A DNA stretch of 8,720 bases. Origin: Bacteroidales bacterium. Its GTDB lineage: Bacteria; Bacteroidota; Bacteroidia; Bacteroidales; PUMT01. Within the stretch, counting starts at the first letter, position 1, and the number at the start of each line of letters is the position of its first letter. A program made the position numbers and the translations under genes. This document shows positions 1 to 7,602 of this stretch, one piece after another. Under the pieces are notes generated by a model. It was not told the origin of the DNA. It did no database searches and worked only from the letters and a program-made list of their open reading frames with translations. The DNA is taken from positions 1-8,720 of the forward strand of contig SLOS01000312.1 of the NCBI GenBank assembly GCA_007132365.1, read 5' to 3'.

Positions 1-2831
1 AAAAAGCACCCAGTTTCACTACCGGATGGTTCGGAAGCGGATCAGCGAACATAGATATTGCATATTTCCGCGCAACCGGGGGCAATGAGGTGGATACCAT
101 CAAGCATATGTATAATATACCCGGTATCCTGCACGCAACCCGTGTTGACACCCTGTTCAAGTACCTGGAAAAAGCCCCGCAGGCAGAATGGGAGATTGTA
201 TGGGTTGACGGCGTTGAAAGGCTTGACCTGAAGCATGGTGATATACTCAGGGTAACGGCCGGAAACGGGGATGTGAAGGATTACTTCATAAAGATGGAGG
301 ATTACAGGCCCAGCGACAATGCAAACCTGGCCTCAATAACATGGCCGGATATACCCGATATTTACAGAGGTTTCTTCGGATGGCAGGGAGACACGATTCC
401 TAATTTCTCACCAACGGCATATTCGTATACGGTCAGAGTTCCCGGGGATATTGCCGGGATGCCGGCCCTGGTGGCAAAACCGCAGAACGAAAATGCAACG
501 GTGGAGGTGACCCGGGCAACCAGTTTTACCGGAACCACTGAAAACAGGACGGTAACCTTTACCGTAACCGCCGAAAGTGACACCACTGTAAGGGTATATA
601 CTGTTCTGCTGGAAAAAGAGCAGCTCCCGCAGCATATACAGCCCTACCACGCCGAGCCGATCATTTCAGAATTCATCTTCTGGGAATCATGGAACAACGG
701 TTTCAAGGAGATAGCCAACACCGGCAACCAACCTATGGATCTGAGCAACTACCTGTTTGCCAACAGGTACTCCGAAGGACCTGCTACCATCTTTGAGTGG
801 GAACTTGCTTTCCATAACCGCTATCAACTCTATATACCGGGTTATAAATGGACTGCCAGCGAAAGCGAATGGGAAATTGAACCATTCATCGCCGAGGCTG
901 ACCCGAACGTCAACCCCATTGTTTCCCCGGGCGATGTGTTTACCATGGGTGAAGTCAGGACATGGGGTTTTGTATATAATTACCAGAACTGGTACGGCGC
1001 AACATGGTGGGTTCCCGGTCAGCTTGATATTGATTTCGGCTACGAGACAATAGATGATGTAAGGATACCCTCGAACCCGTGGGGCGAATCATGGATCAAC
1101 CCTGATGATGACGGCTGGGGCGAAAGTGTTGCAAGACAATGGAAAGAGGCTGATTTCTATATCTTCAAGATACTGAACGACTCCATCAAGCTTGGATTGA
1201 AACCGGCCAACGATCCGGCGGATTTTGAGCTGATAGAGATATTCGGTACCGGCGATATGACTGAATATTCTCCCATTGGAGAAGTTGCCGATATGACAAC
1301 CAGCTTTGTCAGAAAGCCGGAATTTACACTCCCCAATCCGGTTCCCATGGGCTCTTTCGGAGACACGCCCGAGGAATCTGAATGGCGTAAATTCGACCGG
1401 CCGTACTGGGCTGCACGGGAGGTAGGATGGCCGCAGGAGATCCTTTTTATCGCCCTCGACCTTGGGCTTCACAGCTTTATTCCGCCAACCCATTACAAGT
1501 CAACGGTTAGCTCACTTACCTACGTCGTCAGTCCGGGATACTCCGAGGATGAGCAGATCAGGGGGATTACCACAGGGACCACAGTGTCTGAATTTCTTGC
1601 ACGCATTATAAAAGCAGATCCCGAACAGGCCCTGTCGGTTATTTCCGATGGCGATACCCTTGCGGTTGATGATGTTTTTGCCGATGGTGACGCACTTCAT
1701 GTGTTGTCAGCAGATTCAACCAATATCACAATCTACAATTTATTGGTCACTGAAGAAGGGCTGCGCACCGATGCCATACTGACTTCTGAAGTATTTGACA
1801 TTGAAGTAGATGGTGAGACAGGAACCATCAGCGGGTTTGAGCTCGGCACACTGCTGAAGACAGTCCGCGAAGGCGTCACTGTTCCGGGCGGTGCATCATT
1901 TACAATCGTCGATGAGAATGATGCATATGTTCCGCTTCAAAAGCCAAACTTTGACACTGTCTACGTTGATGTTCTGGCGACAGACAGGATATTCTTTGAG
2001 GTAATAGCCGAAGACAACGTGACTAAGGTGCTTTATCAGTTGCTGCCTGACTCTGACCCAGGTGATGCATACGTGACATCGGAAGTTTATTTTGTAGATC
2101 AGGTATTATTTGCCATTGACCTTGTACCTTCAAATACGGCAGTACCGACATTGCTCAGCAACCTTACGCCATCAAGGGGAGCTACCATGAAGGTGTTTGA
2201 CAGGCTTGGAATGGAACGGACAATTGGCACTATATACAAAGACGACAGGGTGTTTGTCACTTCACAGGACGGTGAGACAACCAACATGTACTTCCTGACA
2301 TTGCTTGGAGACATTCCGGACTACCTTGCATACCTCGTCTCTGACGTATATACTGTCGATCAGGTTACCAGGATTATTCACTTAGAGGTAAGCGAACCAC
2401 CAACTATTGGTGAAGTGTTATCACATGTTGAGCTTGCCCCGGGTTCGTCCATTGAATTTATGGATAAGGACGGTGCTGCAAAAACCGTAGATGATCTGGT
2501 TGATGATGAAGATATATTCAGGGTAACTGCCGCCAATGGCGTAACTGTTGTGGACTATGTCGTCAGCCTGACGATAACGTCAGTTGAAGATATATTAGGC
2601 GACAGGATCAGGCTGTATCCGAACCCAAGTACAGGTAAGGTATTTATTGAGGGCCTCGAACCGGGAACAAGAATACAGGTTTACAACATTGTCGGAGTTC
2701 CCGTAATCAGCAGGGTTGTACAGGATAGCACCGAAGTTCTGTCGCTTGAAGACAGGCCTGGTGGATTGTACTTCGTTGTAGTTACCAGCAAGAATGAAAT
2801 TATTGGCCGCTACAAGCTGATTATAAGATAA
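1..2831 (+). CDS. Large T9SS-secreted modular protein with lamin-tail-like domain and module repeats (5' partial)
   Basis: Seen: the frame is open from base 3 to the TAA at 2829-2831 (942 codons), with no stop before the left edge. The GTG at 90 is therefore an internal valine codon and the true start and signal peptide lie upstream. Domains, numbered from the codon at base 3: a module at about 30-97 ending in DILRVTAGNGDVKDYFI; a cadherin-like beta-sandwich at about 115-210 (FSPTAYSYTV ... VRVYTVLLEKE); a lamin-tail-like region at about 218-480 (EPIISEFIFWE, KEIANTGNQPMDLSNY, PGDVFTMGE, RKPEF, SFGDTPEESEW); four related modules at about 499-859; and a C-terminal sorting domain at about 866-942 (LYPNPSTGKVFIEGL, PGGLYFVVV, final KLIIR). 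Known: LYPNP-type tails direct export through the type IX system, with the tail removed and the protein released or anchored at the cell surface. Lamin-tail domains are common in large bacterial surface and extracellular proteins. Inferred: a surface or secreted adhesive or structural protein. No catalytic motif is visible and I do not assign an enzymatic role. It is isolated from the next gene by a terminator. Confidence 0.9.
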   Translation, partial: KAPSFTTGWFGSGSANIDIAYFRATGGNEVDTIKHMYNIPGILHATRVDTLFKYLEKAPQAEWEIVWVDGVERLDLKHGDILRVTAGNGDVKDYFIKMEDYRPSDNANLASITWPDIPDIYRGFFGWQGDTIPNFSPTAYSYTVRVPGDIAGMPALVAKPQNENATVEVTRATSFTGTTENRTVTFTVTAESDTTVRVYTVLLEKEQLPQHIQPYHAEPIISEFIFWESWNNGFKEIANTGNQPMDLSNYLFANRYSEGPATIFEWELAFHNRYQLYIPGYKWTASESEWEIEPFIAEADPNVNPIVSPGDVFTMGEVRTWGFVYNYQNWYGATWWVPGQLDIDFGYETIDDVRIPSNPWGESWINPDDDGWGESVARQWKEADFYIFKILNDSIKLGLKPANDPADFELIEIFGTGDMTEYSPIGEVADMTTSFVRKPEFTLPNPVPMGSFGDTPEESEWRKFDRPYWAAREVGWPQEILFIALDLGLHSFIPPTHYKSTVSSLTYVVSPGYSEDEQIRGITTGTTVSEFLARIIKADPEQALSVISDGDTLAVDDVFADGDALHVLSADSTNITIYNLLVTEEGLRTDAILTSEVFDIEVDGETGTISGFELGTLLKTVREGVTVPGGASFTIVDENDAYVPLQKPNFDTVYVDVLATDRIFFEVIAEDNVTKVLYQLLPDSDPGDAYVTSEVYFVDQVLFAIDLVPSNTAVPTLLSNLTPSRGATMKVFDRLGMERTIGTIYKDDRVFVTSQDGETTNMYFLTLLGDIPDYLAYLVSDVYTVDQVTRIIHLEVSEPPTIGEVLSHVELAPGSSIEFMDKDGAAKTVDDLVDDEDIFRVTAANGVTVVDYVVSLTITSVEDILGDRIRLYPNPSTGKVFIEGLEPGTRIQVYNIVGVPVISRVVQDSTEVLSLEDRPGGLYFVVVTSKNEIIGRYKLIIR
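1497..2580 (+). repeat. Four tandem diverged protein modules (~83-97 residues each)
   Basis: Four consecutive segments of the secreted protein start near 1497, 1776, 2070 and 2331. They share a pattern: an opening strand such as YVTSEVYFVDQV, YLVSDVYTVDQV or ILTSEVFDIE; a middle with a T-x-x-x-hydrophobic-L turn (TTVSEFLARI, ELGTLLKTV, AVPTLLSNL, TIGEVLSHV); and a closing pattern D-hydrophobic-hydrophobic-x-V-x-a-x-[DN]-x-x-T-x-x-Y-x-hydrophobic-x-L (for example DIFRVTAANGVTVVDYVVSL). The closing pattern also occurs near 234-296, so at least five copies may exist in the visible part. Units 4 and 5 (2070 and 2331) are the most alike at their starts. The likely fold is a small beta-sandwich, but I do not recognise a named family with confidence. 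Confidence 0.7.
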
Positions 2832-2848
2832 TTAATTTCTGAAATACG

Positions 2849-2886
2849 AAATGAGGCTGTCCCCTGGGGGCAGCCTCATTTTTTTT
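2849..2886 (+). terminator. Rho-independent terminator after the T9SS protein gene
   Basis: The arm AAATGAGGCTG (2849-2859) pairs perfectly with CAGCCTCATTT (2871-2881). A T-G pair and part of a CCCC/GGGG stretch extend the stem inward to a very short loop at 2864-2866. A run of eight T residues follows at 2879-2886, and the stop codon lies 17 bases upstream. On the opposite strand the stem is followed by a T-poor sequence, so it should act mainly on + strand transcription. It separates the first gene from the regulator gene. Confidence 0.93.
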
Positions 2887-2983
2887 AACTCATTCAATTA
2901 ACACACTGCACTTATTTTCAATTCAATACACAACATTGCTGCTGTTTTTATTTTCAGGACCACTGATTCAGGCAACAGAATAC

Positions 2984-3014
2984 TTGCTTATTTAAGTAAA
3001 ATATTATATGTTTG
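2984..3014 (+). promoter_or_regulatory. Putative Bacteroidota -33/-7 promoter for the HTCS gene
   Basis: TATGTTTG at 3007-3014 matches the Bacteroidota -7 consensus TAnnTTTG in all fixed positions. A TTG at 2984-2986 lies 20 bases upstream, where the -33 element (TTTG in the consensus) is expected. Transcription would start near 3019-3022. The -33 box is only a partial match and no start-site data are available. Confidence 0.5.
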
Positions 3015-3146
3015 CTAACCCCCATGTTCTAAACATTTATTATGTACCGCAAATAGTTAATGGGAGTTTCAACCCGGTATTATTGGCTTTTTATTGGATT
3101 TGCTTCAGGAGATTTCATTTGATACAACCTTTGTTACAAGTAAATC

Positions 3147-3152
3147 AGAGGA
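3147..3152 (+). promoter_or_regulatory. Ribosome-binding-like AGAGGA supporting ATG at 3157
   Basis: AGAGGA ends four bases before the ATG at 3157. Bacteroidota often lack strong Shine-Dalgarno sites, so this is modest support. It agrees with the protein evidence: translation from 3157 begins with a basic stretch followed by a hydrophobic core, as a signal peptide should. Confidence 0.45.
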
Positions 3153-3156
3153 TCCA

Positions 3157-6100
3157 ATGGTTATTAAAAGCAACGCTAAGCGGATAAATAAATTGGGATT
3201 GCTTACCCTTGCAATACTCATTAATACTTTCACAGTAATTTTCGCATTCCAGCCAGAATTCCGGTATCTGCAGGCAACAGATGGACTGATTGACAATAAT
3301 ATCAATTTCATAGCCCAGGATGAGGATGGTATAATATGGCTGGCAACCCCAACAGGCCTGATAAGCTATGATGGTTTCAACCTTAATAATTACCGGCCCG
3401 AACTGGGAAATCCCCAGAGTCTGCCGGATAAGCAAATCACCAGGCTCTTTGTTGATTCAAAAAATAACCTGTGGATAGTTGCAGGGAAATATCTGTGCCG
3501 TTATGACAAATCAACTGACTCCTTCCTCATCTCCAGTTTTGAAAACAGGATTGAAAACGGAGTCACCATTATCAACCTGGCTCAATCGGGAGAAAACCTC
3601 CTTGTGCATGCAGAGGACGGTTTCTATATTATTCCGTTTGACCAAATGAATGATCCTGAATACTCTGCTAAAAAGATCAGCGTTTTTCAGTCAGGTCAAC
3701 CAGTATCCAACATTTTTAATTATGCCTTTGCCTTTTATAATGACCTGTATCTTGTATCCAATTACATAAAACCCGGCTCAGCTGTTATATACAAAGCATC
3801 ATTGCAAGCAGAAGGTAATAATGCTCATCTTATTGTTCAAATCCTTGCAGAGCTGGAAGATAACACGGCAAATTACCTGGAGTATGCCAGTCCCCAAAAC
3901 ACGCTTTATATAGCCACCCATAAAGGAATATATTCATATTTATTAAATCAAGACAAGCTTATCAAACAACCCCTGTATTCCGGAACGGATATTCGGATCC
4001 TTGAATATACAAGCAACAACAAATTGTACCTGTCGACCCGCGGACCGGAATTGTCGTATATTAACCTGCATACAGGGAAACCCGGAAAGTATATCCAAAA
4101 CCCGCTCCAGTCAGGTACATTGTTAAACAGCAATGTCAGTTGTCTCTTTGAGGATTTTTCAGGAAATCTGTGGGTAGGGCACGAAGGATCGGGAGTCAGC
4201 ATTATGAACCTTTACCGGAAGGAATTCCGGACCTTCAGGCAGGATCCGTTCAGCGAATATTCGATGACTTCCGGTAATGTAACGGCTATTGGTGGCAACG
4301 ATAGCGTTATTTTTACAGGTTTTCGGTACGGAGGCATGAACTATACAGACAAGGACCCGGATAATTTTGAATCTGTCAGATTCATGGAAGTAAAACTCAA
4401 ACATAATAATGGACCAGTTAACTTCAGCGAGAGCGTCTGGGATATAAAAAGAACATCAGAATCAGAATTTCTGGTTGGCTCAGAGGTTGGTTTGCTTAAA
4501 CTTTACAGGGAACCTGCCGGGTGGATCCTTGAACCGTTCAGCACCAGTACCCCGCTTAATCGCGCCGTCAGAAAAATAATGATAGATGACAATAACAATA
4601 TCTGGTGCGGAATAGCAGATGAAGGCCTTATCCTTATCCCAAACCCCGAAATAAACAGATCCGGTAATTACTACCGGTATGAATCAGATCCGTATGATGA
4701 AACAACATTATCAGATAACACTATTACTTCCATGATTATCGACAGTAAAGGAAGGTTCTGGTTAGGAACCCTTAATGGTATTAACCTGCTGAAAGGCAAA
4801 TATGCCAATATTGATTTATCCGGAAACCAAAGGCCTGATTTAACTTTTAAACGATATGTCGCTGTTACGAAAAGTGATGATTTCCTGAACAATAACGAAA
4901 TAAACTGCATTCATGAAAATTTTGATGGAAATATCTGGTTTGCCACACAGGGAGGAGGTATAAATATTTACAACCCGGATTCTGATATATTCAGTCACCT
5001 AACCACAGAAGAGGGTCTCCCGGCCAATTATGTATCAGGTATACTTCCGGACAAGATGGGAAAGCTATGGATAAGTACCACAAAAGGATTAGTGATATAT
5101 AACCATCATTCCGAAAATCCATCATTCAATTATTTCACTAAAAACGATGGCCTTCAGGGAGACAGGTTTAATAGAAACTCATTTTTCAAATCACAGGACG
5201 GTGAAATGTTTTTCGGAGGAGAACTTGGTTTCACCAGGTTTTTCCCTCAGCATATTAAACCAAATGAAATTGAACCAAAACTGGCATTCACTGAATTAGC
5301 CTTTGACAACAAAACAGCCGGAATCGGTGAAATGGTATTCGGACGTCAGATTCTTGAAAAACACATCAATAGAACAGAAGAAATTGTACTTCCTTTTAAG
5401 CACAGGAACTTCAGTATCGGGGTGGCTGCCATCCACTATCAAAATCCCGACGGTAACAAAATCCAATACAAGCTGCAAGGGTATGACAAGAAATGGAGAA
5501 CGATCCCCGCATTTTACAGGAATATTTATTATTCCAATTTGCCGCCGGGTAAATACACACTCAAGGTAAATGCCGTTAATTCGAATAATATCAGATCCGG
5601 GGAATCCAGGCATTTGGCAATAAATGTTCTCAGCCCATGGTATCTGATGTGGTATACCATTTTAATTGTTTGTGCATTAGTGGTTTTATTAATTATCGGC
5701 CTTATGCTAATAATTCTCAACCGCCAGAAAATGCTTTATGATAAAAGAATAGATAAACTGAGCATTGAGAACGCAGAGAGTAAAATGACGCTTCTCTACA
5801 ATATAGCTCATGGGATTAAAACCCCGTTAAGCCTTGTTCTAGCGCCAATTGATGACATTATTCAAAACTACAGGGACATAAACCCGGAATGGAAAAGCCA
5901 GTTATTTCTTATTCAAAGAAATGCAAGCTATCTTTCAAAATTAGTCAACCAGATTATTGATATCAGGAAGATCCCTGCAGGAAAACTAAAACTGCTTAAA
6001 CAACAAACTGATATAGTCAGGTTGATTAAGGATGTTGTTTTGAATTTTAATAGTTTTGAGAGTTGCAGAGGCATAAAGATCAATGTAGACATTCCCTGTG

Positions 6101-7401
6101 ATAAACTTCTTATCAGCATTGACCCGCAGAAAATAGAGGAAACATTGTACAATATTATTTCCAACGCCTTTAAACACACCCCGGCAAATCATAATATTAA
6201 TATCGGACTTCAAATTGTCGATACAATTACTCCATTAAATGGCAGCAGTAGTAAACAATTAAAAATCACCATATTTAATGAAGGGGAGCCCATTAAAGAA
6301 AAGTATATAAATAAAATATTCGAACGATTTTATAAAATTGATGAAACCACGGAAGGTACAGGCATCGGTCTCCCCTTTTCAAAATCGCTGGTAGAATTGC
6401 ACGGCGGGAAAATTGAAGTCGAACCAATTCCGGGCAAAGGAATGGCATTTCATATATTACTGCCATTCCAGGATCTAAAGGAAGAAGGTGCCGGGGTCAT
6501 TGATAAAAGCCTTCCTGTTAACCCGGATGAGGAGACGTTCAAAACTGCAGAAGAGGAAGGTTATAATAATGAACCGGTTGAATCTGATGAAAAACAATTA
6601 AAATTAGTTCTTGTTGAAGATAATGATGAACTCAGGATATTTCTGAAAAAAGCGCTATCCAAAGATTATGCCTGTTATGAAGCCTCCAATGGAGATGAAG
6701 CACTGCAGCTGATTAACAAGATAATACCGGATATTGTCATTTCAGATATAATCATGCCTGAAAAAGACGGCTTTGAGCTTTGCAAAAACATAAAGGATAA
6801 TACTAACACATGCCATATACCCGTTATACTGCTAAGCGCCAAAAATATGCAGCAACAGATTATTTCAGGGTACGATGTCGGAGCTGATGTATATGTGACA
6901 AAACCGTTTGACATAAATATTATAAAATCTCAAATTTCAAGATTAATAAAAAACCGGGAATTAATCAGAAAAAAATACATTGACCGTAATTTCATGGTGG
7001 AGGTTTCCGGAGCAGAATTATCGAAAGATGATGAGTTTTTCAGGAGTTTTACAGATATACTGAAAAAAAACACCACCGATCCGGATTTCAGTGTTAAAAT
7101 ACTGGCCGGAACCCTCAATGTAAGTCCGACTCAGTTATACAGGAAAATCAAAGCATTAACTGGATATTCACCGGTTGAATTTATTAAAATTTTAAAACTT
7201 CAGAAATCATACGAATTATTGCTTGACAGAAAAACCAGCGTAAAAGAGGTATGTTACCAGTCCGGATTCAATAACATTTCCTATTTTATTAAATGCTTCA
7301 GGAATCATTTTGGAATTACCCCTGCGCAGTTAAGAGACAAAGGAACCATTAACAATGAATCCAAAGCCAGGTACGGCAATTCCTCTTTTCAAAAAACCTG
7401 A
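3157..7401 (+). CDS. Hybrid two-component system regulator (HTCS), periplasmic sensor to AraC output
   Basis: A 1414-residue one-protein signalling system. Signal peptide about 1-31 (KSNAKRINK, then LGLLTLAILINTFTVIFAF). Periplasmic two-component-regulator propeller about 36-700, with blades such as GIIWLATPTGL, NNLWIVAGKYL, GNLWVGHEGSGV, GRFWLGTLNGI and GNIWFATQGGGI. Y_Y_Y domain about 771-826. One membrane span about 830-855. Histidine kinase with His885 in NIAHGIKTPLSL, N box NIISNAFKHTP (Asn999 and Asn1003), F box FERFYK and G2 box GTGIGL (about 1067-1072). An acidic linker about 1108-1148. Receiver about 1149-1262 with Glu1154/Asp1155, phospho-acceptor Asp1197 (SDIIMPEKDG), Ser1227 and Lys1249. 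AraC-type DNA-binding domain about 1293-1395. Known: HTCS proteins sense a periplasmic glycan fragment or similar ligand and activate adjacent utilisation genes. Odd: the residue after His885 is Gly rather than the usual Glu, and the G1 box reads NEGEP instead of DxGxG. The start at 3157 is preferred over an in-frame TTG at 3094, which would add 21 non-signal residues. The ligand cannot be deduced from the sequence. Confidence 0.96.
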   Translation: MVIKSNAKRINKLGLLTLAILINTFTVIFAFQPEFRYLQATDGLIDNNINFIAQDEDGIIWLATPTGLISYDGFNLNNYRPELGNPQSLPDKQITRLFVDSKNNLWIVAGKYLCRYDKSTDSFLISSFENRIENGVTIINLAQSGENLLVHAEDGFYIIPFDQMNDPEYSAKKISVFQSGQPVSNIFNYAFAFYNDLYLVSNYIKPGSAVIYKASLQAEGNNAHLIVQILAELEDNTANYLEYASPQNTLYIATHKGIYSYLLNQDKLIKQPLYSGTDIRILEYTSNNKLYLSTRGPELSYINLHTGKPGKYIQNPLQSGTLLNSNVSCLFEDFSGNLWVGHEGSGVSIMNLYRKEFRTFRQDPFSEYSMTSGNVTAIGGNDSVIFTGFRYGGMNYTDKDPDNFESVRFMEVKLKHNNGPVNFSESVWDIKRTSESEFLVGSEVGLLKLYREPAGWILEPFSTSTPLNRAVRKIMIDDNNNIWCGIADEGLILIPNPEINRSGNYYRYESDPYDETTLSDNTITSMIIDSKGRFWLGTLNGINLLKGKYANIDLSGNQRPDLTFKRYVAVTKSDDFLNNNEINCIHENFDGNIWFATQGGGINIYNPDSDIFSHLTTEEGLPANYVSGILPDKMGKLWISTTKGLVIYNHHSENPSFNYFTKNDGLQGDRFNRNSFFKSQDGEMFFGGELGFTRFFPQHIKPNEIEPKLAFTELAFDNKTAGIGEMVFGRQILEKHINRTEEIVLPFKHRNFSIGVAAIHYQNPDGNKIQYKLQGYDKKWRTIPAFYRNIYYSNLPPGKYTLKVNAVNSNNIRSGESRHLAINVLSPWYLMWYTILIVCALVVLLIIGLMLIILNRQKMLYDKRIDKLSIENAESKMTLLYNIAHGIKTPLSLVLAPIDDIIQNYRDINPEWKSQLFLIQRNASYLSKLVNQIIDIRKIPAGKLKLLKQQTDIVRLIKDVVLNFNSFESCRGIKINVDIPCDKLLISIDPQKIEETLYNIISNAFKHTPANHNINIGLQIVDTITPLNGSSSKQLKITIFNEGEPIKEKYINKIFERFYKIDETTEGTGIGLPFSKSLVELHGGKIEVEPIPGKGMAFHILLPFQDLKEEGAGVIDKSLPVNPDEETFKTAEEEGYNNEPVESDEKQLKLVLVEDNDELRIFLKKALSKDYACYEASNGDEALQLINKIIPDIVISDIIMPEKDGFELCKNIKDNTNTCHIPVILLSAKNMQQQIISGYDVGADVYVTKPFDINIIKSQISRLIKNRELIRKKYIDRNFMVEVSGAELSKDDEFFRSFTDILKKNTTDPDFSVKILAGTLNVSPTQLYRKIKALTGYSPVEFIKILKLQKSYELLLDRKTSVKEVCYQSGFNNISYFIKCFRNHFGITPAQLRDKGTINNESKARYGNSSFQKT

Positions 7402-7425
7402 TTTCCATATACTTGTTTCAAGGGG

Positions 7426-7441
7426 GAGTCCCTGCGGACTC
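7426..7441 (+). other. Small perfect hairpin after the HTCS stop
   Basis: GAGTCC (7426-7431) pairs with GGACTC (7436-7441) round a CTGC loop, 25 bases after the HTCS stop codon. No T run follows (ATTAAACGG comes next), so it is not a standard intrinsic terminator. It could protect an mRNA 3' end, weaken transcription, or be chance. Confidence 0.3.
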
Positions 7442-7533
7442 ATTAAACGGATATCACAAAACATACAAATATAACAGATTTTAACCATTAGGACTGGTAT
7501 ACTGCTTTTATGCAGAGCATTAGCAAATCTCAT

Positions 7534-7563
7534 TTTGTAAGGGACATATATTGCATATGTTTT
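7534..7563 (+). promoter_or_regulatory. Possible Bacteroidota-type promoter for the FAS1 lipoprotein gene
   Basis: TTTG at 7534-7537 is followed after 18 bases by TATGTTTT at 7556-7563, which matches TAnnTTTG except in the last base. The spacer is one or two bases shorter than usual. A start near 7568-7571 would give a leader of about 33 bases to the ATG at 7603. The same stretch also folds as a weak ACATAT/ATATGT hairpin followed by T residues, so the assignment is uncertain. Confidence 0.35.
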
Positions 7564-7602
7564 TTTCCTATCATTGTACAATATAAATAAAGAGAAAAAC
7601 CA

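Larger units (their letters stand above)
2887..3156 (+). other. AT-rich non-coding region and HTCS leader
   Basis: No credible gene lies between the terminator and the regulator's ATG. It contains an imperfect direct repeat (ATTCAATTAACACACTGC at 2892-2909 and ATTCAATACACAACATTGC at 2921-2939, 29 bases apart start to start), a Bacteroidota-type promoter candidate (2984-3014), and a leader of roughly 135 bases before the ATG. The frame is open upstream of the ATG as far as a TTG at 3094, but the residues encoded there do not look like a signal peptide. I see no riboswitch or strong hairpin in the leader. Confidence 0.6.
7402..7602 (+). other. Intergenic region between HTCS and FAS1 gene
   Basis: These 201 AT-rich bases hold no gene. 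They contain a GC-rich hairpin near the HTCS stop, a possible promoter at 7534-7563, and an A-rich stretch (AATAAAGAGAAAAACC) just before the next ATG that may serve as a ribosome-loading site. If this regulator follows the usual HTCS scheme, its binding site should lie here or farther downstream, but I see no convincing operator repeat. Confidence 0.5.

Noticed and set aside
1089..1493. 134-codon open frame on the - strand
   Set aside because: It lies wholly inside the T9SS protein gene, whose translation shows recognisable domains over this stretch. The antisense product has no recognisable motif and no promoter or ribosome site is evident.
3094..3156. TTG at 3094 as the HTCS start
   Set aside because: It would put 21 mostly polar and acidic residues before an evident signal peptide. 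The ATG at 3157 has a nearby AGAGGA and gives a normal N-terminus.
3300..5230. Recurring motifs in the HTCS as a possible CRISPR or nucleotide repeat array
   Set aside because: The recurrence is at protein level (propeller blades with W-x-G or W-x-A patterns) and the DNA copies are diverged. No regular direct repeats with spacers are present.
5296..5613. 105-codon open frame on the - strand, and an 88-codon + frame over the same area
   Set aside because: Both overlap the end of the propeller and the Y_Y_Y domain of the HTCS, which reads through without interruption.
7502..7515. CTGC/GCAG small inverted repeat as an operator
   Set aside because: Only four base pairs with a six-base loop, which is expected by chance in a gap of this size.
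7544..7566. ACATAT/ATATGT hairpin followed by T residues as an intrinsic terminator for the HTCS
   Set aside because: The stem is only six A-T-rich pairs (one G-C type pair), too weak for confident termination. The same bases fit a promoter better and lie close to the next start codon.
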